A DNA stretch of 64,000 bases, from assembly GCA_946122785.1 (NCBI GenBank), contig CAMGYJ010000011.1, positions 11,532,001 through 11,596,000 of the forward strand, written 5' to 3'. A program made the translations under genes and the position numbers. Source of the stretch: Linum tenue (lineage: Eukaryota; Streptophyta; Magnoliopsida; Malpighiales; Linaceae). A model generated the notes under the pieces. It ran no database searches, was not told the origin of the DNA, and saw only the letters and a list, made by a program, of their open reading frames with translations. Shown here piece by piece: positions 55,426 to 64,000 of the stretch (the first letter of the stretch is position 1; every line of letters begins with the position of its first letter).

Positions 55426-57322
55426 TTATCCCTGACAACCTGAGTCCACACTCCATCTTTCTCTTTGAGGAGTCTCCACCCACTCTTGGCTAGCATGGCC
55501 AGGTGGCATTTCGCACAGAGCGAAGCCTGGTCCCTCTTGGTCCTTTGGCATGATCATCTTTTCCCAACCAACTAGATGGAGCTTGGATTTCCCTTCCTCC
55601 TCACCCCATACAAAGTCCCTGTTAATACGATCAATAAAAGCACAGAATTCCTTAGGCAGTAACTCTGTATGCTTATGATAGGTAGGAAGAGAGAAAATGA
55701 TAGACCTTGACACAGTGAGCCGAGCGGCCAAGGACAAACGTTTTCTTTCCTGGGAGTTAGCTTCTTCTGAATGCGTAGAAGAATGCCATGATATCTCCCT
55801 GTCGTCACCCGGCCGTGAAAGCCTTGGATGCCAAGGTACCTCCCAATCTCCATCTTTAGAGGAATCACTGCTCTGGTGCTCAAAGCACGAGCCTTGGATC
55901 TATCAACATTGGGTGACACAAGCAACAAGGATTTGGCGTAGTTGACCCGCTATCTAGAGCTGGACCAGAAGTCGTCAAGGCACTGCTTGATGATCCTGAT
56001 TTGTCTCGTTTCAACTTCTGCAAAGAGCAATAAGTCATCTGGAAAGAAAAGATGTGTGAGTGACAGTCCATTCCTAGTGAGCCTAATGGGCTTCCATTGT
56101 CCACTATGAAGGGCTGCATCAATCTTGTGAGATAACCGCTCCATGCATAAAACAAAGAGGTAAGGGGAAAGAGAGTTTCCCTGACGAACTCCACAAGTAG
56201 GGGTGATGGTGAAGGAGAGGTTATCATTCCAAAGTACCCTCATTTTGTTCTGTTCCACGCAATACATGACGCAGCTGATCCAAGAGCTGGGGAGCCCCAC
56301 CTCTTTCAGGGCGTCATGAAGGAAGTCCCACCGTAGCATGTCATAAGCTTTCTCGAGATCAATCTTGAGAATCATGCCTCCTTTCCTTCCTTTTATCTTT
56401 CCCAAGGAGTGGAGCACCTCCTGGATGATGATGACATTGTCCGTTGTCGACCAGAAATGAAGCTGCTCTGGTGAGGGGAGATGAGCTTCCTCATGACCGG
56501 CTTCAGCTTACTAGTGATTGCTTTGGTAATGGCCTTAAGGCTCACATTATTAAGCGAGATAGGCCGAAGCTGAGTCACAAATTCTAGGTGATCAACCTTA
56601 GGGATGAGCACGACTGTAGACTCGGAGACCTTGTCAGGTAGAGGTCCTGAGTTGAAGAACGTCATAGCCATATCGGTTAAGGACTTCCCAACCACATTCC
56701 AGGCTTGTTGATAAAAAGCAACATGAAACCCATCTGGATCGGGAGCTTGAAAGGGCTTCATATTGAATATAGCTTTGTGGATGTCCATAATGGTGAAAGG
56801 TCTCAGCAGAGATAGGAGATCCTCCTGAGCTAGGCGAGGAAAGGCATTCTTTGTCATCCTATCCTCGTAGGCTGAGCTGTCCTGCAAATAGAGGTTAGTA
56901 TAAAACTCAAACACCATACAAGCCAAGGCCTGAGGGTCATCAATCCACACGCCTGCTTGGTCCCGAAGCGTAGTAATCTTGTTCCTACGTCTCCTGATGT
57001 TAGCTTGCTGATAAAAATAGCTGGTATTGCGCTCCCCAAACTTAACCCAACTTTCTCTCGCCTGCTGGTACCAAATCAATTCTTCCTGATCCAAAACAAC
57101 GTCAAGCTCGGCTTCGAGCTTGGAGTGAAGTTTGGCCAGTCCGGGGGAAAAGCCTTGTGAGAGACGCCTCTCCACTCCTTGAATACGCCCGAGAAGACCC
57201 CTCTTCCTTTGTTGCACGTTACCCAAAACATCCCTATTCCAGTCCTGTAGGGCGATACTCAGAGTTTGCAGCGTGCTCGGCAAAGAACTAGAGGGATCCC
57301 ACGCTCCTGCAATGGTAATCAA
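55426..57322 (-). pseudogene. LINE reverse transcriptase region, broken
   Basis: The 56393-57322 frame carries WVKFGERNTSYFYQQANIRR, PDPDGFHVAFYQQAWNVVG, VVLIPKVDHLEFVTQLRPIS and LISPHQSSFISGRQ. After a frameshift the 55950-56417 frame has LEKAYDMLRWDFLHDAL, TPTCGVRQGNSLSPYLF and HLFFPDDLLLFAEV near 56035. The expected FADD is FPDD. Further frames at 55426-55928 hold the thumb region (RLTVSRSIIFSLPTYH, FIDRINRDFVWGEEEGK). RT copies LINE RNA at the target; this copy is inactive by its breaks. Confidence 0.88.
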
Positions 57323-57649
57323 AAGATCATTATGAGTAAGCCATGCCGCTTCAAACTTAAAAGCACGATGAGAGTGTAGAGATTGCCCCTGTGAAGCAAA
57401 GGAGGTAAGGATGAGATTGTGATCAGAGCTAAGGCGTGGCAGATGTCGGACAACAGTGTTCGGGAAGGACGAATTCCACGGAATATTACATAAGCTCCTG
57501 TCAATTCTGCTATCCTTGTAGGTATCAGAGTTCTCTCCCTCGTCCAGGTGAAGTTGGGGCCAGAATAACCGAGATCTACCATATTAGCGCTATTGATTCT
57601 ATCGTTGAAGACGTGACATCTCCGTAAGGTCGCCACCGACGTAGCCTCG

Positions 57650-58130
57650 GATTTCTCAGATGGAGATCTAATGGCGTTAAAATCCCCAGTAAGAATTTAG
57701 GGTGCGTCGATTACTTTGCTCTGGGCGGTGATGCGGTCCCAAAGAGGTTGTTGCTGGGTGGGGTGAGGAGAGGCGTACACTGCAGTAAGAATCCAGTGTA
57801 CATATGGCTTTGTGAAATGTGGATGGCGACATGCTGAGAGCATGCTGACATGATTTGAGTCTTGAAACGTCGAGCGTCCCAAAACACCCAAATGCCACCT
57901 CCCCCCCCCCCCCCCCGCTTCCACCCGAATCACATCCGGAAAACTCAGTCTATCGCATACTTCATTGGGCGCATTGCCACTTATTTGCGATTCAAGAAGG
58001 ATAACAAAATAAGGCTTATAAGTCTGAATGGTTGGGCACGTGAGAAGGCTTTGCTCCCTGCGCCACCCACATTCCAAGCAAGAATATTAATATTATTGGA
58101 GCACAACATGGACATAGAAATGCGTAAATG
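57650..58130 (-). pseudogene. LINE endonuclease domain, frameshifted
   Basis: The domain starts ILAWNVGGAGSKAF in one frame and continues in another as FVILLESQISGNAPNEVCDR, then VLGRSTFQDSNHV and WILTAVYASPHPTQQQPLWD. This is the exonuclease-endonuclease-phosphatase type that nicks target DNA. A run of about 18 cytosines near 57900 corresponds to a glycine run not expected in the family and may be a slippage expansion. Confidence 0.8.
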
Positions 58131-58611
58131 AAAGGAGAGAACGAGGTAGAGATCGGGGAACAAAATCACCGGATTAGTTCTGGGGAGCGGCAGCATCGGC
58201 CTTGTCTTCAGCAGAGGTTGGTTGCTCCGGTAGACCTGGAGTATCACCCTCTTGTTCTGGATTCCGATCAGCCTTCCCCGCCGCGCTGGTCCAGGCATTA
58301 ATCTCCTGGAGGGTGAGTATCGCCAAACGAGTTCTCGATTTAACCTTCCTATCCTTCACAAGAGACCAAACTTGTAGGGCCTTCGAAGCCTGGAGTTTCA
58401 CCAGAGTTCCTTTCTTGGACTGTCGCCGAGAACCCTTCTTGCTCTTTGTCCGCTCAACCGCCGAGGGAGCTCTCTCCTCCGCTTGTCGGTTTCTTTTTGG
58501 AGATGGGGGAACCACTACGATCTACATCCTTGTTCCATTTGGCCCAACAATCGATTCAACTGGTGGCAAAACAAGGGGCCCCAATTCTTGGCCCGTCAAA
58601 TTAGTCGAGCC

Positions 58612-59353
58612 CTATAGTGAAAACGGGCTTACCCGGGTAGAGATCCCACTGTCTAAGTTATATGCTTTATCCGATTGAGCCGATGTGCAGGCATGATTCA
58701 ATTCTGATGTGGGCCAAGGTCCACTAGCCTTGTTGTGTCCTTTTGTTGGGCCGGAGTCCAAGATCCCCTTGCCTAGGGCCCTGTGTTCCACCATAACTTC
58801 CTTCCCTTTGTTAATATCTTTATCCGTAGGCAAGGAAACCAAAGCCTCCTTCCGATTCTGGCTACCCTTCCTTTCTTGGCTTTGTGGCCGTTGGCTTGCC
58901 GCCTGCTTTGGCGCTATGGGTGCCGTCACGAGATCCTCTCCCTCTTTAATTTTGATCCCACATTTGCCATTTTTGTTGATCTTCCCTTGCTTCCCGCTAC
59001 CCAGATCGTGCTCCGTCTTTCCTTTTTTTGTATGATCTCTAGAATTTCGGCGACTTTTTTTTGGAAACAAGCATCCATGGCCCAAATCCCGGGTTAGCCT
59101 CTTCTGCAACGGTCACTGGTGTGGTCGGAGTATGCCCGCCGGCAAGGATAAGTTGGTCAGATGGGGCCGCCGGTCGGAGTTTTGGACAACCATCGGAGTT
59201 CTGACCAACTTTTCCGCACTCGAAATACACGATCGGGAGATTCTCGTACTCCACTTTCTGCCAGTGATCATCCAGGAAGATCTGAGGAACCAAAGGTTTG
59301 GACATGTCGATTTCAACCGCCAAGCGAGCGAATTTCCTTCGTTGTCGATTCAT
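58612..59353 (-). pseudogene. LINE ORF1 remnant with zinc knuckle
   Basis: The frame 59039-59353 reads KFARLAVEIDMSKPLVPQIF, VEYENLPIVYFECGKVGQNS and DGCPKL, a zinc-knuckle (CxxCGKxGHxxxxC-like) region of plant LINE ORF1 proteins with DUF4283-type contexts. The first Cys and the His are altered. Lys/Gln-rich sequence follows in frame 58612-59109. ORF1 binds element RNA. The N-terminal part is missing. Confidence 0.7.
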
Positions 59354-59400
59354 CGTATGATAATCAAGCTTGAAATACTCTTATTAATTTAACTGTTTCA

Positions 59401-60379
59401 ATAACGGTGATACCATATCTATCTTGAAATTTTACTTATTTGTCCATTTAGGTTGTCCTGAAGTTAATTTTCCATTTGTTATAAAAAAAAGTTAAGTTTC
59501 CATTGCTGAGCAAACCTGAGGGTTTTAAGGCGATTCTAAATAGTGCAAGTTTCCGCTAACTTCCTTTTTCCATATTGATCTTTGTTTGCACATATATTTG
59601 CTGGAACAGCTCTGTTACCCTAATTATTCTCCAGCCATCAATTCTTTACCAAAAGCCACTTTCTTTTATCTAAGTGCAGAGCGTACAATTGTGATTCCCT
59701 GCTCCTTGCATTTCTTAATGGAGCAAAGTTTCTTGCGTTTTGGTAACTGGTGACTGGTGAGACACCATTTATTCACGTAGACGTAGTGGTTATTTGTGTG
59801 TAATTTTATTAACTATTCATGTAGATTTCTTTATATTTATTGTTAAATGTGTTTTTTTAATTTATTTTTTTTAGTATGGGGAACTTTTCCTCGATTTTGG
59901 TGAAGTTCCTGTTAAGTATGAGGAAAATTATGTATGAGAAGTGTTTGTAATTTTTTGTTTTGTTTTAGGTAGCTATGTTTGTAAAAACTAAAATAAGTAG
60001 TTGATGAAATGTTGACTAGTGTCTTTAATAATAAACTGATGAGTGAATTTTCAGAAATAACTATTATGAGTAACTTCAAGAATAGAGTTTTTAAGAGATA
60101 AAACTGTAAAATGAAATTGATTTAGGGTTTTGGATTTAAATATTCATTTTTGGTTTTTAAAATGAATTATATTTTTATTGGAATTTAGAAAAAAATATGA
60201 AAAATATATATTTTGATTAAAACTTAGCTTTTTTCACGCAAGCAAATTATCTTATTTACTAACCAATTAAATTTTTCATAAATTCTAATAAATTCAATTG
60301 ACTAGTCAACTATTTGCTATGTCATCACTGTTGAAATCAAAGAAAATTACCTCACATTCTAACGAACGTAAGATAGTTA
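59401..60379. other. AT-rich intergenic DNA
   Basis: No coding frame, terminal repeat or regulatory motif was recognised in this stretch. Confidence 0.35.
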
Positions 60380-60731
60380 GGGGTCGTTTGGAAGTTGCGA
60401 TTGTTAAATAGATGTATTGTTGAGAATGCATGTATAATATTATACATGTATTGTCGAATTTGATGCATTGTAGAATACAACGTTTGGTATGTGTGATTGT
60501 GTATGTCGCATAAGCTAAAAGCTGAGACAAAACAATCTCAACTCAACTATCTCAACAATCACAACTAAAAGTTGAGATATAACAATCACTCAAAATGAGT
60601 GATAGTTTCTGTCACATCATAGAAACAATCCATGTATTGTTTCTACTAAAAAAACAAAAAAACGATGCATTATAAACAATACATGCATAATGACAATCTC
60701 AACAAAACAATCACAACTTCCAAACGACCCC
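60380..60731. mobile_element. Harbinger-type (Tourist-like) MITE with TTA duplication
   Basis: The left end GGGGTCGTTTGGAAGTTGCG and the complement of the right end GGGGTCGTTTGGAAGTTGTG match for about 26 bases. TTA flanks both sides (60377-60379 and 60732-60734). The GGGGTCGTTTGG end is common among plant MITEs. The interior has CAATCTCAAC repeats and no coding content. Confidence 0.8.
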
Positions 60732-61260
60732 TTAGACTTTTTTTTCCTTCTTATTTTGTTGATTTGTTCTACGCGTGAATTCCAATACACACACTCGGCC
60801 GCCATGGCTTCGTCTAAGGTTGATATCAATGTGATTTTTCAATTTTTATATACTAAACTGATTTCGGGGTTAGGTTTAAAGAATTATACATGCAATATAA
60901 AATGTTAAAGTAGAGTATTATATCCTAAATACGGATCAGTTCATTGTTCAATGGGTGAACAAAAAAGATTGCATGATATTCTCTCTCAAAATAATAATCT
61001 ATGGTCATGATTCATCAAAATATATCGAAATACATATAATAAATATGAGCACAATTGTATAACATACTCCAGACATATGCTAGCTTTTGTCATATATACT
61101 ATAAATTCATCTCATTATTATGAGTATGTTTTTATATAATATATTTATGAATTATTTTTAATTCTATTTTATATTGTTGTATTAGTAAAATCATAAAGAT
61201 TCATTATAATTAAATGATTAAGCTTAGTTGGAATATCAACCGGATAAACCATCTCTCTCT

Positions 61261-61271
61261 CTATATATATA
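61261..61271 (+). promoter_or_regulatory. TATA box of the UGT gene
   Basis: CTATATATATA follows a CT-rich stretch and lies about 70 bases before the ATG at 61334, a normal core-promoter spacing. Confidence 0.5.
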
Positions 61272-61333
61272 GGACAGACCTAACTCATCTACTTCGAAAT
61301 TCCAATTCACTCCACATCCGGTCTTCGCCAAAT

Positions 61334-62008
61334 ATGGAAACACCATCAGCGGCGGTCACCTCCGCCGGCGGCGTCGAGCGAAACAAACCCCACTTCGTCC
61401 TACTCTCCAGCCCCGGCACCGGCCACCTCATCCCCATCCTCGAGCTCGGCAAGCGCCTCGTCACCCACCACGACGCCGCCGTCACAATCTTCGTGGTCTC
61501 CTCCCACTCCTCCCAGGCGGAAACCGAACTGACAACCGATGCGGCGGGGCCGGGCGGTGGAGAACTTTTCAACGTGGTGAAAATCCCGCCGCCTGATGAC
61601 CTCTCCGCCGCGATCGACCCAGCGGCGACGATGGTCACGCGCCTCTTCCTCGTCATGAGGGAAGTCAGGCCCACGATCCGGTCGGGCCTGATCTCCCTCC
61701 CGGTCAGACCGGCCGGTCTGATCGTAGACCTGTTCGGGACCGAGTCATTTGAGATCGCGGCGGAGCTGGGAATGGCGAAATACCTGTTGAGTACTTCGAA
61801 CGCGTGGTTCACAGCCCTCGCAATCCACTCGCCGGTGTTGGATGGAGAAGTCGAAGGTGAGTACGTCGATCAGAAGGAGCCGCTCGAAATCCCCGGGTGT
61901 CGTTCGATTCGGCCGGACGAAGTGGTCGACCCGATGCTGGACCGGAAGAACCGGCAGTACTTGGAGTACATACGGACGGGGCTCGAGTTCCGAAAGGCGG
62001 ACGGTTAG
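61334..62008 (+). CDS. UGT72-like glycosyltransferase, N-terminal part only
   Basis: Plant UGT72 enzymes transfer glucose from UDP-glucose to phenolics such as monolignols in the cytosol. The ATG at 61334 (METPSAAVTSAGG) is chosen because upstream codons lie after the TATA box in leader sequence. Visible blocks are HFVLLSSPGTGHLIPILELG, AAVTIFVVSSHSS, FNVVKIPPPDDLSAAIDPAA, AGLIVDLFGTESFEIAAELG, YLLSTSNAWFTALAIHSPVL, EVEGEYVDQKEPLEIPGC and EVVDPMLDRKNRQYLEYIR. The frame stops after FRKADG at residue 224 of an expected 470-490. The UDP-sugar-binding PSPG box is missing. The stop overlaps GGTTAG, so a splice donor at ACG|GTTAGA is possible and the rest could lie beyond a large intron or the window. 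Otherwise the gene is truncated. Confidence 0.8.
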   Translation: METPSAAVTSAGGVERNKPHFVLLSSPGTGHLIPILELGKRLVTHHDAAVTIFVVSSHSSQAETELTTDAAGPGGGELFNVVKIPPPDDLSAAIDPAATMVTRLFLVMREVRPTIRSGLISLPVRPAGLIVDLFGTESFEIAAELGMAKYLLSTSNAWFTALAIHSPVLDGEVEGEYVDQKEPLEIPGCRSIRPDEVVDPMLDRKNRQYLEYIRTGLEFRKADG

Positions 62009-62077
62009 AAATATTTTTGTTTTTACGTCCAAAACCTATTTAATTCATTTCATTACGTCCAAAACCTATAAAATTAG

Positions 62078-62791
62078 TAGGGCGGAGAAAAGGTGGGGTC
62101 TGATTCAGATCGGGGCGTATATACAATCTACGGTTCAGATCAAGAGACTAGAGTATAGACTATAGACTAGACCATATATTATATGGTCTAAGACCTAATC
62201 ACGCTTGTGCAGTCTGGTCCAGTACGGTCTGGTTTAGATAGACCACATTGAACGATAAAATAAAGAATTTAATTAGTCAATCACACAAAAAATTGAACAA
62301 ATAGTCAAGAAAAAATTGTTTTTTCCTTAAAACATAAATTCCAACATGCATGAATAGTTTTGACACCATAAATCTCAGTAAATAACAACGGTACAAAGTC
62401 AAAGTATCTCAACTTGCAGTATAACGTCATAAACATTAACATAATTTCATATGGATACACGATCGTCTTTACTCTCTGGTGAAATGTGGTTGTGAATGAA
62501 GGAGAAGACAAGTTTCTCAAAATTAAGATTGAGATTTGGGTTTCGTTGTGGGAGTTGGCAGAGTGGTTGAGTGGGGTGCTTACAAGTATAAAGAAGTCTG
62601 TTGCGTCCACGGTTTGGTCCCAATAAGTCGCGGTCTAGACCAAACAGATCAACAGATCAAATCATCATATAATACAGACCATGGACCGGACCAAACCAGA
62701 CTATACTTAACGGTCTACAGTCCGGTCCAAATTGTGCGGTCCGATTTGGACCATTATTTTTCAAACGGTCTCCTCTATTTTCTCAGCCCTA
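62078..62791. mobile_element. hAT MITE with TAGGGC ends, downstream of the UGT frame
   Basis: It starts TAGGGCGGAGAAAAGG; the complement of its end is TAGGGCTGAGAAAATAG. Flanks AAAATTAG and ATAATTAG match at 7 of 8. Ends are rich in GGTCTGGTCC and GGTCCAAAT motifs. It is non-coding. Its place right after the UGT stop suggests that the region is an intron or a broken gene. Confidence 0.7.
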
Positions 62792-63073
62792 ATAATTAGG
62801 TGTATTTATGATTTATAAGCTATTTTGGACATGTATGATAAGTGAAGCATCAGACAAAATTAAACGATTCCGACGGGAATAAGAGTTGTAGACGCATAAG
62901 AATACTACTAAATAAATACTAGAGGAGTGTAAGATAAGATGGAACTTTACTGGCTATAATTAGTGATTAGTGGGAAATTTGTTATTTGAAAGGATTAGCT
63001 TACCTGACCCATAATCAATTCTTTTTCTGTTGAAATTTATTGCCGTTATAAAAGTTGGAAATTGGTTGACAAG

Positions 63074-63467
63074 CAAGGTTGTCAAACCTGTTTATACTGT
63101 TGTGTCGGTTTGACAAGTGGAATGATACAATTGGTGGTATAATCAGTGTGTGTTGGTTCATGCTAGTTTAACAAAATATGTAAAAATGTGAAAATCATTA
63201 ACATCTAATGAATTCAATCATATATAAAACATATTTGAGAATAATTTACTTAATCCAACAAATAACATCAAATTTTAAATTTTAAATTCATAAAATGAGT
63301 AATAAATTAATTTATTTATCAAGTAAGTTCACCAAAACCACATCATTTTACTTAGAATTTGTAAACCGATCATACCGGTCATACTGGTGGTGTTCATATA
63401 GGTTTCATAACCGACAACGGTTGAACCAGGTTCAACCTGCCCGCATGCCACTGGCATGACAACCATG
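63074..63467 (+). mobile_element. hAT-type MITE, GGTTGTCA family, copy 4
   Basis: It runs from CAAGGTTGTCAAACC to TGACAACCATG. Flanks TTGACAAG and TTAACAAG match at 7 of 8 positions. It shares GTTGTGTCGGTTTG, GTGGAATGATAC and GGTTGAACCAGGTTCAACC with copy 1 in the Athila gag. Confidence 0.78.
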
Positions 63468-63475
63468 TTAACAAG

Positions 63476-64000
63476 TCATTTTGTAGATCAAATTACGATA
63501 AATTGTTGATCCGAATCTAGTCAACAAACATCGAGAATCGATCAGAAACTTTTTTCATTAAAATTATTTGTATCCATCTCTTTAATTTTAATTCGCCATT
63601 TTATCAAGGAAAATAAGATTAGTTATGCTCTTAACATTTATTTTTTTATATATTTTGAAACAAAAAAAATCTTTATGCATAGTTTATCATTGTATACGAT
63701 GTAGGTAAAACTTGTTAGTATATAAGATTATATTATGATGGTATAAAAGTGCAATATGATGATAGGAATATACTACAATGTAGAATGGTTATGTACATAA
63801 TAATATGAATATATTAACCACCATCTATCACTGCCTACCAACTTATACAAAGGGTGGTTATTTAGTTACAAGTTTTTTCATAAATATGTAGAATTCTATA
63901 GATCACGGTACACTTGTTGCTTTTGTTCAAAATTTGAGTTAGAAATGAAGGTGGTAATAGCTAGGTGATACAAATTTTTTTAAAAATATATAAAAAAAAT
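63476..64000. other. AT-rich sequence at the window end
   Basis: No gene, terminal repeat or regulatory motif was recognised. It might include intron or downstream sequence of the UGT gene, but no PSPG-box coding segment is visible. Confidence 0.35.

Larger units (their letters stand above)
54164..59400 (-). mobile_element. L1-type LINE, decayed
   Basis: On the minus strand the order is nucleic-acid-binding ORF1 (58612-59353), endonuclease (57650-58130), reverse transcriptase (55950-57322), zinc-finger region and RNase H (54187-54521). A T run at 54164-54172 on the plus strand is its poly-A tail. Many stops and frameshifts divide ORF2, and an 18-base C run lies in the endonuclease part. The polymerase box reads PDD instead of ADD. 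ORF1 starts abruptly near 59353, so the 5' end is probably truncated. Confidence 0.88.

Noticed and set aside
57900..57917. Run of about 18 cytosines as a possible regulatory or G-quadruplex site
   Set aside because: It sits inside a decayed LINE endonuclease where a slippage expansion or sequencing error is the simpler explanation.

Overview
This is a plant nuclear window, almost certainly from a eudicot. It has split genes for plant proteins with GT-AG introns: an actin-depolymerizing factor, a cryptochrome 2, a PEP-carboxylase-kinase-type kinase and a UGT72-like glycosyltransferase. The genes sit in AT-rich DNA dominated by plant transposons (Athila-like Ty3, Sirevirus-like Ty1/copia, LINE, hAT, Mutator, Harbinger). 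No bacterial or viral gene organisation, CRISPR array, rRNA or tRNA gene was seen. The species cannot be named from the sequence.

Layout. 1-7530: a decayed Athila-like Ty3 element on the minus strand, its far end outside the window, with a small hAT-type MITE in gag. 7531-9341: GC-rich relic and a hAT-like element. 9978-11755: ADF gene, three exons. 12.1-20.4 kb: MITEs and foldbacks, including a three-level nest (a copia-RT-carrying Mutator-like element inside a decayed MULE inside a hAT MITE), each layer with its own target-site duplication. 21294-24267: CRY2, five coding exons. 26492-26935: Mutator-type MITE. 27484-35760: a PPCK-type kinase gene split in its activation segment by a young Sirevirus-like element (27964-35238). 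36999-38392 and 41085-42495: two Pack-MULE-like elements of one terminal-repeat family with different captured gene fragments; the second carries a histone H3 reading frame with unusual substitutions and a foreign C-terminal tail. 43.4-46.8 kb: AT-rich repeats, a LINE fragment split by a hAT MITE, and a 355-bp triplication. 47037-48093: Harbinger MITE and a relic of a PHT1 phosphate-transporter C-terminus. 48850-53590: a large LTR element without recognised coding capacity, containing a 38-bp minisatellite. 53765-59400: foldback MITE and a decayed LINE. 60380-60731: Harbinger MITE. 61334-62008: first part of a UGT72-like gene, followed by more hAT MITEs.

How it fits together. The apparently functional host genes are ADF and CRY2. 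PPCK is probably disrupted, and the UGT frame is incomplete in the window. The most unusual content is the gene-capturing Mutator-like elements, above all the H3 chimera, and the insertion that splits the kinase. Coordinates of splice sites, LTR ends and target-site duplications were read by eye; family names rest on motif recognition, not on searches.
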